A stretch of DNA of 64,000 nt from Pseudomonas delhiensis (GTDB lineage: Bacteria > Pseudomonadota > Gammaproteobacteria > Pseudomonadales > Pseudomonadaceae), in the NCBI RefSeq assembly GCF_900187975.1, contig NZ_FZPC01000007.1:62001-126000 (forward strand), written 5' to 3'. A program made the position numbers and the translations under genes. Shown here one piece after another: positions 17,753 to 25,864 of this stretch (position 1 is its first letter; every line of letters starts with the position of its first letter). A model generated the notes under the pieces. The model made no database searches. It was not told the origin of the DNA and saw only the letters and a program-made list of their open reading frames with translations.

Positions 17753-18415
17753 ATGCCACGCCTGGACTGGGCCGGGATCGACAGCGTATTGCTGGACATG
17801 GACGGCACCCTTCTCGACCTGCACTTCGACAACCATTTCTGGCTGCAGCACCTGCCGCAGCGCTACGCCGAGCACCACGGCATCAGCCGCGAGCAGGCCG
17901 ACGCCGAGCTGCTGCCGCTGTTCCGCGACAACGCCGGGCAGCTCAACTGGTATTGCCTGGACTTCTGGAGCCGCGAACTGAGGCTGTCGGTCCGCGACCT
18001 CAAGCGCGAGGTGGCGCACCTGATCGCCCTGCGCCCGGACGCCGACACCTTCCTCGCCGCATTGCGCGGCGCCGGCAAGCGCGTGGCGCTGATCACCAAC
18101 GCGCACCGCGATTCGCTGTCGCTGAAGCTGGAACGGGTGGAGCTGGCGCCCTGGTTCGACCGCCTGATCAGCTCCCACGACTACGGCTTCCCCAAGGAAG
18201 ACCAGCAGTTCTGGCAGGCCCTGCACACCGACTTCGGCTTCGAGCCGGCGCGCAGCCTGTTCATCGACGACAGCCTGCCGATCCTGCGCAGCGCCCGCAC
18301 CTTCGGCATCGCCCACCTGCTGGCGGTACGCCAGCCGGACAGCCGCCAGGGCGCGAAGGACACCGCGGAATTCGCGGCGGTGGACGACTATCGCAGCCTG
18401 ATCGAGGGGCTTTAA
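17753..18415 (+). CDS. yrfG: HAD-family GMP/IMP nucleotidase YrfG
   Basis: A 220-residue HAD phosphatase. Motif I is LLDMDGTLLDL (nucleophile Asp15, acid Asp17), motif II is the Thr in ALITNAH, and motif III/IV are PKEDQQFW and FIDDSLPIL. The close match to YrfG-specific blocks (DNHFWLQHLPQRYAE) and the divergent nudE neighbour support purine 5'-nucleotidase activity. Its own start is ATG 17753. Confidence 0.9.
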   Translation: MPRLDWAGIDSVLLDMDGTLLDLHFDNHFWLQHLPQRYAEHHGISREQADAELLPLFRDNAGQLNWYCLDFWSRELRLSVRDLKREVAHLIALRPDADTFLAALRGAGKRVALITNAHRDSLSLKLERVELAPWFDRLISSHDYGFPKEDQQFWQALHTDFGFEPARSLFIDDSLPILRSARTFGIAHLLAVRQPDSRQGAKDTAEFAAVDDYRSLIEGL

Positions 18416-18419
18416 GAGC

Positions 18420-18492
18420 GGCTACAGGCCGCAGGCTGCAGGCAAAAGCCCAGCCCGCTCTCGCCTGCAGCCTGCCGCCTGAAGCCTGCCGC
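18420..18492. repeat. CAGGCTGCAGGC-type inverted repeat
   Basis: GGCTACAGGCCGCAGGCTGC and, about 40 bases on, GCCTGCAGCCTGCCGCCTGA form a long imperfect hairpin between the convergent yrfG and LysM genes. The same vocabulary recurs at 39235-39262 and 39391-39418. It may also serve as a bidirectional terminator. Confidence 0.65.
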
Positions 18493-18497
18493 CGCGT

Positions 18498-18935
18498 TTA
18501 TTCCGGAATCCGCAGCACCTGCCCCGGGTAGATCTTGTCCGGGTGGCTGAGCATCGGCTTGTTGGCCTCGAAGATCTTCATGTAGGCGTTGGCGTTGCCG
18601 TACTCGGCCTTGGCGATGGCGCTCAGGGTGTCGCCCTTCTTCACCGTCACGAAGCGCGCCGCCGGCGCCGCCTGGGCCACGCTGATGCTGTCCTCCACGC
18701 CGGCCACGCCCTCGACGTTGCCCAGCGCCAGGAGGATCTTTTCCTTTTCTTCCTGGCTGGCCGCCTCGCCGCTGACGATCACCTTGTCGCCCTCGACGCT
18801 GACCTGGATGTTCGGGTTGCCCAGGCCGACCTTGGCCACGTGCTCCTTCAGCGACTCGGCGGCCTGCGCCTTGTCGCCCAGCAGGCCGCCCAGCAGCTTC
18901 TCGCCGGCTTCCTTAACGAATGACAGAATGCCCAT
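18498..18935 (-). CDS. BON-LysM potassium-binding protein family (Kbp/YgaU)
   Basis: A 145-residue protein of the YgaU/Kbp type: an N-terminal amphipathic region (MGILSFVKEAGEKLLGGLLG), a BON domain (about 20-88, VSVEGDKVIVSGEAASQEEKEK), and a C-terminal LysM domain (about 93-144, VKKGDTLSAIAKAEYGNANAY). In E. coli the homolog binds K+ in the cytoplasm. There is no signal peptide, consistent with that. ATG 18935 matches the invariant MGILSF family start. Confidence 0.9.
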   Translation of the reverse strand: MGILSFVKEAGEKLLGGLLGDKAQAAESLKEHVAKVGLGNPNIQVSVEGDKVIVSGEAASQEEKEKILLALGNVEGVAGVEDSISVAQAAPAARFVTVKKGDTLSAIAKAEYGNANAYMKIFEANKPMLSHPDKIYPGQVLRIPE

Positions 18936-19186
18936 GTCCTTTCTCCTTGCGATTAGAGTTCCTGCGGCCGACTCCGGGCTGACCGCGCCGCCAGGAAGTC
19001 TAGACGCCAGCGCCGGGGGCAACGATAGGAGCCGTCCGAAAGCCGCCGGCCGCCGACGAAAAGCCCGCGACGAGCGCCACGGCGCCGTGATAGATGGCGT
19101 CGATCAAGGCATTGGCACTTCCGATTAGACGCTCCCGCGGCGGGGCCCTAGGCTGGCGCCACTATTCCAATACAGGGCCCCAGCCC

Positions 19187-20011
19187 ATGCCTTGCCAGCC
19201 CCATTGCCCGGCGCCCGCGGATGCCACGGCCCGCGGCGCCTACGCCTACGCCGAACTGGGCGCCGAGCCCGCTTCCGACCGCGCCGAGCTGGCCGGGGAG
19301 GTGGCCCTGGCGATCGCCTACAACGGCCTGAGCCAGGCCGTGATGATGACCTCTCCCGAGGACATCGAGGACTTCATCCGCGGCTTCAGCCTGAGCGCCG
19401 GCCTGGTCGAGTCCATCGACGACATCTATGACATCCGCCTGAACCGCTTCGCCGAGGCCGTCAGCGCCGAGGTGCAGATATCGAGCCGGGCCTTCTGGGC
19501 GCTCAAGCAGCAACGCCGGCGCCAGGCCGGCACCAGCGGCTGCGGCCTGTGCGGCGTGGAGGCGCTCGAGCAGGCACTGCCCGAACTGCGCCCGCTGGAG
19601 CCGGCGCCGCTGCCGCCGGCGGCCCACCTGCTGGGCCTGCGCCAGCGCATCGACCAGGTGCAGAAGCTGGCGCGGCGCAGCGGCGCGCTGCACGCGGCGC
19701 TCCATGTCGACGGCGCCGGCCAGGTCGTCCTGTGCCGCGAGGACATCGGCCGGCACAACGCCCTCGACAAGCTGATCGGCGCGCTCAAGCGGCAGCGCCG
19801 CGACTGCCGCGACGGCTTCGCCGTGGTCACCAGCCGCTGCAGCCTGGAGCTTATCCACAAGGCCGTGCGCGCCGGCATCGCCACCCTGGTCAGCCTGTCC
19901 GCGCCCACCGCGCTCACCGTCGAGTGGGCGCGCCGGCACCGGCTGAACCTGATCCACCTCCCCCATCACAACGCGCCGCGGGTCTACAGCCCGGCGCCGG
20001 CCCCCCACTGA
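19187..20011 (+). CDS. fdhD: Formate dehydrogenase accessory sulfurtransferase FdhD
   Basis: FdhD moves sulfur from IscS to the molybdenum cofactor of formate dehydrogenases, a step essential for their activity. The 274-residue protein carries the redox CxxC in GTSGCGLCGVEAL (Cys119, Cys122) and the conserved AYNG, SPEDIEDFIRGF and REDIGRHNALDKLIG blocks. ATG 19187 is preferred to an in-frame upstream ATG at 19094. It is directly followed, 13 bases on, by the molybdoenzyme gene it probably serves. Confidence 0.95.
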   Translation: MPCQPHCPAPADATARGAYAYAELGAEPASDRAELAGEVALAIAYNGLSQAVMMTSPEDIEDFIRGFSLSAGLVESIDDIYDIRLNRFAEAVSAEVQISSRAFWALKQQRRRQAGTSGCGLCGVEALEQALPELRPLEPAPLPPAAHLLGLRQRIDQVQKLARRSGALHAALHVDGAGQVVLCREDIGRHNALDKLIGALKRQRRDCRDGFAVVTSRCSLELIHKAVRAGIATLVSLSAPTALTVEWARRHRLNLIHLPHHNAPRVYSPAPAPH

Positions 20012-20024
20012 CGCCCGACATCCG

Positions 20025-22346
20025 ATGAGCCTGCAACCGATCAACCCCCGTTACCAACCCTACAAGAGCCCGGCCGCCGGCTGGGGCGCGCTGATCAGCG
20101 TCACGCGCTTCTGGCTGGACAGCAAGCAGCCATTGAAGAACCTGCGCGCGCTGCTCAAGACCAACCAGAACGGCGGCTTCGACTGCCCCGGCTGCGCCTG
20201 GGGCGACTCCCCCGAGGACGGCCGGGTGAAGTTCTGCGAGAACGGCGCCAAGGCGGTGAACTGGGAAGCCACCAAGCGCCGCGTGGACGCCGCCTTCTTC
20301 GCCCGCCACAGCGTCAGCGCGCTGCGCCAGCAGAGCGACTACTGGCTGGAGTACCAGGGCCGGCTGACCGAGCCGATGCGCTACGACCGCGCCAGCGACC
20401 GCTACGTGCCGGTGGCCTGGGACGAGGCCTTCGCCCTGGTGGCCAGGCACCTGCACGACCTGGAAAGCCCCGACCAGGCCGAGTTCTACACCTCCGGCCG
20501 GGCCAGCAACGAGGCGGCCTTCCTCTACCAGCTGTTCGTCCGCGCCTTCGGCACCAACAACTTCCCGGACTGCTCGAACATGTGCCACGAGGCCAGCGGC
20601 GTGGCCCTGGGGCGGAGCGTCGGGGTCGGCAAGGGCACCGTCACCTTCGACGACTTCGAGCATGCCGACGCCATCTTCGTGTTCGGCCAGAACCCCGGCA
20701 CCAACCACCCGCGCATGCTCGAACCGCTGCGCGAGGCGGTGAAGCGCGGCGCCCAGGTGGTGGCCTTCAATCCGTTGAAGGAACGCGGCCTGGAACGCTT
20801 CCAGCACCCGCAGCACGCCCTGGAGATGCTGACCAACGGTTCCGAGCCGCTGAACACCGCGTTCTTCCGCCCCGCCCTGGGCGGCGACATGGCCGCCGTG
20901 CGCGGCATGGCCAAGTTCCTCCTGCAGTGGGAGCGCGAGGCCCAGGCCAAGGGCGAGCCGGCGGTGTTCGACCACGCCTTCATCGCCGAACACACCCACG
21001 GCGTCGAGGCCTACCTGGCCGAGCTGGATGCCACCGCCTGGGACGCCATCGAGCGCCAGTCGGGCCTGAGCCTGGCCGAGATCGAGGCGGCGGCGACCAT
21101 GTACCGCCGCGCCGAGCGCGTCATCATGTGCTGGGCCATGGGCCTGACACAGCACCGCCATTCGGTGCCGACCCTCCAGGAAGTGGTCAACCTGCAGTTG
21201 CTGCGCGGCAACCTCGGCCGGCCCGGCGCCGGCCTGTGCCCGGTGCGCGGCCACAGCAACGTGCAGGGCGACCGCACCATGGGCATCAACGACCGGCCGC
21301 CGGCGGCGCTGCTCGATGCCCTGGAGAAGCGCTTCGCCTTCCAGGTGCCGCGGCACAATGGCCACAACACCGTGGAAGCCATCAACGCCATGCTCGAAGG
21401 CCAGGCCAGGGTCTTCATCGGCCTGGGCGGCAACTTCGCCCAGGCCACGCCGGACAGCCCGCGCACCCACAGCGCCCTGGAGCGCTGCGCGCTGACCGTG
21501 CACATAAGCACCAAGCTCAACCGCAGCCACCTGACCTGCGGCGAGGACGCGCTGATCCTGCCCTGCCTGGGCCGCACCGACATCGACCGCCAGGCCGGCG
21601 GCCCGCAGGCGGTGACCGTGGAAGACTCCTTCAGCATGCTCCACGCCTCCTACGGCCAGTTGGAGCCGCTGTCGGCGCAGATGCGCTCGGAACCGGCGAT
21701 CATCGCCGGCATCGCCAAGGCCACCCTGGGCGACCACCCGGTGGACTGGGACGCGCTGATCGCCGACTACGACCGCATCCGCGAGCTGATCGCCGACACC
21801 ATCCCCGGCTTCGCCGACTTCAACCAGCGGCTGAAGCACCCCGGCGGCTTCTACCTGGGCAACGCGGCCCGGGAGCGGCGCTGGAACACCGCCAGCGGCC
21901 TGGCCAACTTCAGTGCCGCGCCGCTACCCGAGGACCTGCTGCCGGAACAGGTGCGGCGCACCGGCGAGCGCCCCCACCTGATCCTCCAGACGCTGCGCTC
22001 CCACGACCAGTACAACACCACCATCTACGGCCTGGACGACCGCTACCGCGGCGTGCGCGGCCAGCGCGAGGTGGTCTTCGCCAACGAGGCGGACATCCGC
22101 CGGCTGGGCTTCGAGCCCGGGCAGAAGGTGGACATGGTTTCGCTGTGGGACGATGGCGTGGAACGGCGGGTCAGCGGCTTCACCCTGCTGGCCTTCGACA
22201 TCCCCGCGGGCCAGGCGGCCGCCTACTACCCGGAGACCAACCCGCTGGTGCCGCTGCAGAGCCACGGCGAAGGCAGTTTCACCCCGACCTCGAAGTTCGT
22301 CGCGGTACGCCTGGAAAACGCCCGGGACGACGGCCGCATCCTTTGA
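20025..22346 (+). CDS. FdhF/YdeP-family molybdopterin oxidoreductase
   Basis: A 773-residue molybdopterin-bis(MGD) enzyme of the YdeP branch. The N-terminus has GFDCPGCAWGD and FCENGAKAVNWE, family marks that replace the full Cys cluster motif of FdhF. Later blocks include the MGD-binding FGQNPGTNHPRM and the C-terminal dinucleotide-binding LRSHDQYNTTIYGL. No Tat signal is present, so the enzyme is cytoplasmic. YdeP is linked to acid resistance in E. coli but its reaction is not established. The fdhD pairing suggests a sulfurated Mo centre. Confidence 0.9.
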   Translation: MSLQPINPRYQPYKSPAAGWGALISVTRFWLDSKQPLKNLRALLKTNQNGGFDCPGCAWGDSPEDGRVKFCENGAKAVNWEATKRRVDAAFFARHSVSALRQQSDYWLEYQGRLTEPMRYDRASDRYVPVAWDEAFALVARHLHDLESPDQAEFYTSGRASNEAAFLYQLFVRAFGTNNFPDCSNMCHEASGVALGRSVGVGKGTVTFDDFEHADAIFVFGQNPGTNHPRMLEPLREAVKRGAQVVAFNPLKERGLERFQHPQHALEMLTNGSEPLNTAFFRPALGGDMAAVRGMAKFLLQWEREAQAKGEPAVFDHAFIAEHTHGVEAYLAELDATAWDAIERQSGLSLAEIEAAATMYRRAERVIMCWAMGLTQHRHSVPTLQEVVNLQLLRGNLGRPGAGLCPVRGHSNVQGDRTMGINDRPPAALLDALEKRFAFQVPRHNGHNTVEAINAMLEGQARVFIGLGGNFAQATPDSPRTHSALERCALTVHISTKLNRSHLTCGEDALILPCLGRTDIDRQAGGPQAVTVEDSFSMLHASYGQLEPLSAQMRSEPAIIAGIAKATLGDHPVDWDALIADYDRIRELIADTIPGFADFNQRLKHPGGFYLGNAARERRWNTASGLANFSAAPLPEDLLPEQVRRTGERPHLILQTLRSHDQYNTTIYGLDDRYRGVRGQREVVFANEADIRRLGFEPGQKVDMVSLWDDGVERRVSGFTLLAFDIPAGQAAAYYPETNPLVPLQSHGEGSFTPTSKFVAVRLENARDDGRIL

Positions 22347-22350
22347 CGGT

Positions 22351-22386
22351 CTCGGGCGTACGACCCCGCACGGTTGTACGCCCGAG
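22351..22386 (+). terminator. Hairpin terminator after the YdeP-type gene
   Basis: CTCGGGCGTAC (22351-22361) and GTACGCCCGAG (22376-22386) form a perfect 11-bp stem, loop 14, starting five bases after the stop codon. The following TCATTCG is only weakly T-rich, so termination efficiency is uncertain. Confidence 0.65.
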
Positions 22387-22678
22387 TCATTCGTCCGGAA
22401 AATTCGACGGGAAAGAGCCGAGGCTGGTCTACGGAACCGGCTTTCGCCTTTTTCCTCATCGCGTGAAATGCCATCATTGCAACAGCACTTTGTGCGAACA
22501 ACACGCGAAATTCATACCCTCGGAATGTCATTCAGACAGCCCGAAATAGAAAAAGTTCTGTTCTTAAATCAAATACTTGCCTTTTTTGATGAAAGTCGCG
22601 TCACTCGTCGGCAGAGGCTTGTAAGCCTTGTCACGCAACAGCAGCATCGACGCCAACATCCACACAGAGAACCTCTCT
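22387..22678. other. Long AT-richer leader upstream of glycine-zipper genes
   Basis: Of the 332 bases between the molybdoenzyme and the first glycine-zipper gene, this part shows no supported ORF. It is clearly more AT-rich than its surroundings (for example around 22540-22600) and probably holds the promoter and a long 5' leader for the zipper gene. I cannot place -35/-10 boxes with confidence. Confidence 0.5.
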
Positions 22679-23170
22679 ATGAAGTACTCCTCGATGCTCC
22701 TGTTGTCTCTTGCGCTGGTCGGTGGTTCCGCCTTCGCGGACGGCGACACCCGTGCCGGCGTCGGTGGCGCCCTGGGCGGGGTATTGGGTACCGTCGTCGG
22801 CCAGGCGGTCGGCGGCAGCACCGGTGCCGCCATTGGCGCCGGTGTCGGCGGCGCGGCCGGTGGCGCGGTCGGCGCCCGCCGCGGCAACAAGACCGAAGCG
22901 GCCATCGGCGGCGGCCTCGGCGCGGCCGGCGGCCAGGTCATCGGCAACAAGATCGGCGGCAGCACCGGCGGCCTGATCGGCGCGGCCCTGGGCGGCGGCG
23001 GCGGTGGCGCGCTGGGCAACCACTATGCCGACAGCAACCGCCACGACGATGACGACGACTACCGCGGCTACCGCCGCGCCCGCTACGACGACCGCCACTG
23101 GCACGGGCACGACCGCGGCCGCCATCGTGGCTGGTACAAGCACCATCGCCACCACAAGCACTGGGATTGA
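22679..23170 (+). CDS. Glycine-zipper outer-membrane-type protein with His/Asp-rich tail
   Basis: A 163-residue exported protein. A signal peptide (to about SAFA-DGD, residue 20) is followed by a long glycine-zipper region (about 25-118) built from repeats of the type GGALGGVLGTVVG, GAAIGAGVGGAAGG and AAIGGGLGAAGG. The C-terminal 45 residues are extremely charged: DDDDD, then Arg/Tyr/His, ending in alternating His and basic residues (HWHGHDRG, KHHRHHKHWD). Zipper segments pack in membranes; the tail looks metal- or nucleic-acid-binding. ATG 22679 gives the signal peptide; TTG 22628 is rejected. It is paralogous to the next gene. Confidence 0.85.
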   Translation: MKYSSMLLLSLALVGGSAFADGDTRAGVGGALGGVLGTVVGQAVGGSTGAAIGAGVGGAAGGAVGARRGNKTEAAIGGGLGAAGGQVIGNKIGGSTGGLIGAALGGGGGGALGNHYADSNRHDDDDDYRGYRRARYDDRHWHGHDRGRHRGWYKHHRHHKHWD

Positions 23171-23205
23171 CCCAGGGCAGGCTCCCCGCGATAAACCCTG
23201 CAGCT

Positions 23206-23234
23206 CAGCCGGACAGACTTGTCCGGCTGTTTTG
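23206..23234 (+). terminator. Rho-independent terminator
   Basis: CAGCCGGAC (about 23206-23214) and GTCCGGCTG (23221-23229) form a 9-bp stem with loop AGACTT, followed by TTTTG. It lies 36 bases after the first glycine-zipper gene and separates it from the second. Confidence 0.85.
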
Positions 23235-23280
23235 CGTTGGGAACAATGCTTCCGACTTTCCCTCTCTGAAAGGTTAGAAC

Positions 23281-23700
23281 ATGCGCAAGACTCTCTCGGT
23301 CCTGGCCATCGGCCTGGTCGCCAGCCAGTATGCCCTGGCCGGCGACAACACCAACGCGGCAGTCGGTAGCGGCCTGGGCGGTGCCCTGGGCAACGTCGTC
23401 GGCGGCGCCCTGGGCGGCAGCACCGGCGCGGCCATCGGCGCCGGCGTCGGCGGTGCGGCCGGCGGCGCCGTGGGCGCCAAGGACGGCAAGAAGACCGAGG
23501 CCGCCATCGGCGGCGGCCTGGGCGCGGCCGGCGGCTCGGTGCTGGGCAACAAGGTCGGCGGCTCCACCGGCGCGGCCATCGGCGCCGGCCTGGGCGGCGC
23601 GGCCGGCGGCGCGGTGGGCAGCTCGCTGGCCGATGACGACGACCACCACGACGGCGGCCACAAGCACAAACACAAGCGCAAGCATAAGCACCGCGACTGA
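23281..23700 (+). CDS. Second glycine-zipper protein with His/Lys tail (tandem paralog)
   Basis: A 139-residue protein: signal peptide (MRKTLSVLAIGLVASQYALA), then zipper repeats (GGALGNVVGGALGGS, AAIGAGVGGAAGG, AAIGGGLGAAGGSVLGN, AAIGAGLGGAAGG). A short DDDDHHDGG stretch leads into an alternating KHKHKHK-type tail to the C-terminus. The zipper section is nearly superimposable on that of the upstream gene, so this is a local duplication whose tails have diverged. Each copy has its own terminator and AGGTTAG-type ribosome site, so they can be regulated separately. Confidence 0.85.
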   Translation: MRKTLSVLAIGLVASQYALAGDNTNAAVGSGLGGALGNVVGGALGGSTGAAIGAGVGGAAGGAVGAKDGKKTEAAIGGGLGAAGGSVLGNKVGGSTGAAIGAGLGGAAGGAVGSSLADDDDHHDGGHKHKHKRKHKHRD

Positions 23701-23725
23701 GCCATCGTTCGCTCGGGCAAGACAG

Positions 23726-23763
23726 AAACGCCGTTTCCTCCATAGGGGGGAAACGGCGTTTTT
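23726..23763 (+). terminator. Strong rho-independent terminator
   Basis: AAACGCCGTTTCC and GGAAACGGCGTTT form a 13-bp stem around loop TCCATAGGGG, ending in a T run. It lies 26 bases after the second glycine-zipper gene. Confidence 0.93.
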
Positions 23764-23850
23764 CATGGTGCCTGGCGTCCCTGACCGTAGCGGATCTGTG
23801 CCGGCTGCGCCGCCCAGACCGGCGCCGATGGCCGCGCCGGGCTGCTCTTC

Positions 23851-23917
23851 GTAGGAGCGAGCTTGCTCGCGAACAGGTTCCGCAGCGGGGCTCATTCGCG
23901 AGCAAGCTCGCTCCTAC
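23851..23917. repeat. REPIN (inverted REP pair)
   Basis: Right-facing REP at 23851-23873 and left-facing REP at 23895-23917, separated by 21 bases. This is a compact REPIN, able to fold into one long hairpin, between the convergent zipper and thioesterase genes. Confidence 0.92.
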
Positions 23918-23959
23918 GAGAGGCCGTGCCTGCCGCTGCGCGCTCGACGAGACCTGGCC

Positions 23960-24391
23960 TCAGCCGGCCAGCAGAGCCTGCATGGCCTCGCGCAGGCCGG
24001 CGGGAATCGGCACCGGGCGGTTGCTCGCGCGTTCGACGAAGACATGCACGAAGCGCCCGGCGGCGCAGGCCAGTTCCTCGCCCTCGCGGAACACCGCCAG
24101 CTCGTACTGCACCGAACTGCTGCCCAGCTTGCCGACGCGCAGGCCGACCTCGATGCGTTCGGGGAAGGCCACCGGGGCGAAGTAGTCGCAGCTGGAGCTG
24201 ACCACGAAGCCGACCACCTCGCCGTCGTGGATGTCCAGCCCGCCCCGTTCGATCAGGTAGGTGTTCACCGCGGTGTCGAAGAAGCCGTAGTAGGTCACGT
24301 TGTTCACGTGGCCATAGACGTCGTTGTCGTGCCAGCGCGTGGTGATCGGCTGGAAGTGCCGGTAGTCGGCGCGGCTGGGGTGTTCGCTCAT
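23960..24391 (-). CDS. Acyl-CoA thioesterase, 4HBT hot-dog fold
   Basis: A 143-residue hot-dog thioesterase of the 4-hydroxybenzoyl-CoA/YbgC type. The catalytic loop is [20 protein letters not shown] (about 18-37), with the usual acidic residue in [10 protein letters not shown]. It hydrolyses acyl- or aroyl-CoA; the chain specificity cannot be read. ATG 24391 is just downstream of the alcohol dehydrogenase stop-side junction (stop 24399), so the two minus-strand genes form an operon with a 7-base gap. Confidence 0.88.
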   Translation of the reverse strand: MSEHPSRADYRHFQPITTRWHDNDVYGHVNNVTYYGFFDTAVNTYLIERGGLDIHDGEVVGFVVSSSCDYFAPVAFPERIEVGLRVGKLGSSSVQYELAVFREGEELACAAGRFVHVFVERASNRPVPIPAGLREAMQALLAG

Positions 24392-24398
24392 GTCGTCC

Positions 24399-25562
24399 TC
24401 AGTAGGCGGCGCGGTAGATCGCCAGGGCATCGGCCTCGCCGACCTCGCGCGGGTTGTTGACCAGCAGGCGCTGCTGCTGCATGGCGTCGCTGGCCAGCAC
24501 GACCAGCGCGTGCTCCGGCACGCCGGCATCGCGCAGCCGCGAAGGCAGGCCGCAGCGCGGGCTGAGGGCCGCCAGTTCGTCGATGAACTGCTCGACCAGG
24601 CCGTCGCGGTCGCCGCGGCGCAGGCGCTCGCCGAGCAGCAACGGCGCCAGCTCCGCATACAGCGCGGCGGCGGCCGGCGCATTGAAGCGCATCACCTCCG
24701 GCAGCACCAGGGCATTGGACAGGCCGTGGGGAATGTGGAAGTGCCCGCCCAGCGGGTAGGCCAGGGCGTGCACCGCCGCCACCGGCGCGTTGGCGAAGGC
24801 CTGGCCGGCCAGGCAGGCGCCCAGCAGCATGGCCTGGCGCGCCTCGCGGTTGGCGCCGTGGTGCACCACCGTATCGAGGTTCCGCGCCAGCAGGCGCAGG
24901 GCCTCGCGGGCCAGCAGGTCGGACAGCGGGTTCTTCTTCAGCTTGCTGGTATAGGCCTCGATGGCGTGGACCATGGCGTCGATGCCGGTGGCGGCGGTCA
25001 CCGCCGGCGGCAGGCCGAGGGTCAGGTCGGCGTCGAGCAGCGCCAGGTCCGGCAACAGGTGCGGGCTGACCACGCCGCTCTTGGTGGTGGCGCCAGTGGT
25101 GACGATGGCGATGGGGGTGACTTCCGAACCGGTGCCGGCGGTGGTCGGCACCTGGATCAGCGGCAGCCGCGGGCCGCGGGCATTGCCCACGCCGAACAGC
25201 TCCGGCAGGGCCTGGGTGGCCTGCGGGTGGGCCAGCAGCGCGACCAGCTTGGCCACGTCCATGGAACTGCCGCCACCGAAGCCGACGACCAGTTGCGCGC
25301 CCATCTCCAGCGCCTGCATGGCGGCCTGCAGGACCACGGCCTCCGGCGGGTCCGCCAGCACCTGGTCGAACACCCGCACCGCCACCCCGGCGGCGGCGAA
25401 GCCCGGCAGCACCCCGTCGAGCAGGCCCAGGCGGGTGATGCCGGGGTCGCTGACGATGAGCACGCGCGCGGCACCGCGCTCCCGGCAAAGCGCGCCGAGG
25501 CGGGCGGCGGAGCCGCTCTCGCAGAGGATCTGCGCGGTGGTGGCGAAGCTGAAAGGCTGCAT
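24399..25562 (-). CDS. Iron-containing (group III) alcohol dehydrogenase
   Basis: A 387-residue NAD(P)-dependent, Fe-type alcohol dehydrogenase. Cofactor motif [15 protein letters not shown] (about 94-108), [14 protein letters not shown] (about 139-152), and the metal ligands in [22 protein letters not shown] are all present. The ATG at 25562 excludes 24 in-frame residues rich in atypical sequence. It may feed an aldehyde or ketone pathway with the co-transcribed thioesterase. Substrate unknown. The AT-rich island begins just upstream of its start. Confidence 0.9.
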   Translation of the reverse strand: MQPFSFATTAQILCESGSAARLGALCRERGAARVLIVSDPGITRLGLLDGVLPGFAAAGVAVRVFDQVLADPPEAVVLQAAMQALEMGAQLVVGFGGGSSMDVAKLVALLAHPQATQALPELFGVGNARGPRLPLIQVPTTAGTGSEVTPIAIVTTGATTKSGVVSPHLLPDLALLDADLTLGLPPAVTAATGIDAMVHAIEAYTSKLKKNPLSDLLAREALRLLARNLDTVVHHGANREARQAMLLGACLAGQAFANAPVAAVHALAYPLGGHFHIPHGLSNALVLPEVMRFNAPAAAALYAELAPLLLGERLRRGDRDGLVEQFIDELAALSPRCGLPSRLRDAGVPEHALVVLASDAMQQQRLLVNNPREVGEADALAIYRAAY

Positions 25563-25864
25563 GACGTTTCCCGATCTTGTCGTTGTATTGCGGAAAATCC
25601 ATAGGCCGCCAGTGACGGCCAGCCTTCGCAGCATAGCAATGTAGCCCAGAGTCGCGAAACCATATACCGCCAGGCGAAACTCTTATTCATTGGGTGAATA
25701 GGAATGCAGATCGGAGTAGGACCCAAAGCAGCATTAGTCTCGAATTAGCCCCAAACTTAATTGCATAAGATATCTAGTTCAAACCTAAAGAATAATTACA
25801 CACGACAACGAGAAACATCCTACATGGAAAGACTATAAAATCCGAGTTTTCAAGGAGTAAAAAA
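25563..25864. other. Start of AT-rich island; divergent promoter region
   Basis: The 302-base gap between the divergent alcohol dehydrogenase and CARDB genes changes from high GC to about 35-40% GC (by eye) around 25640. It holds no convincing ORF. A TATAAA box at 25834-25839 and AAGGAGT at 25851-25857 suit the rightward gene; no clear -35 box could be matched. Confidence 0.55.

Noticed and set aside
22564-23019. Pro/Ala-rich minus-strand ORF opposite the first glycine-zipper gene
   Set aside because: Antisense of Gly/Ala codons naturally reads as Pro/Ala; low complexity only.
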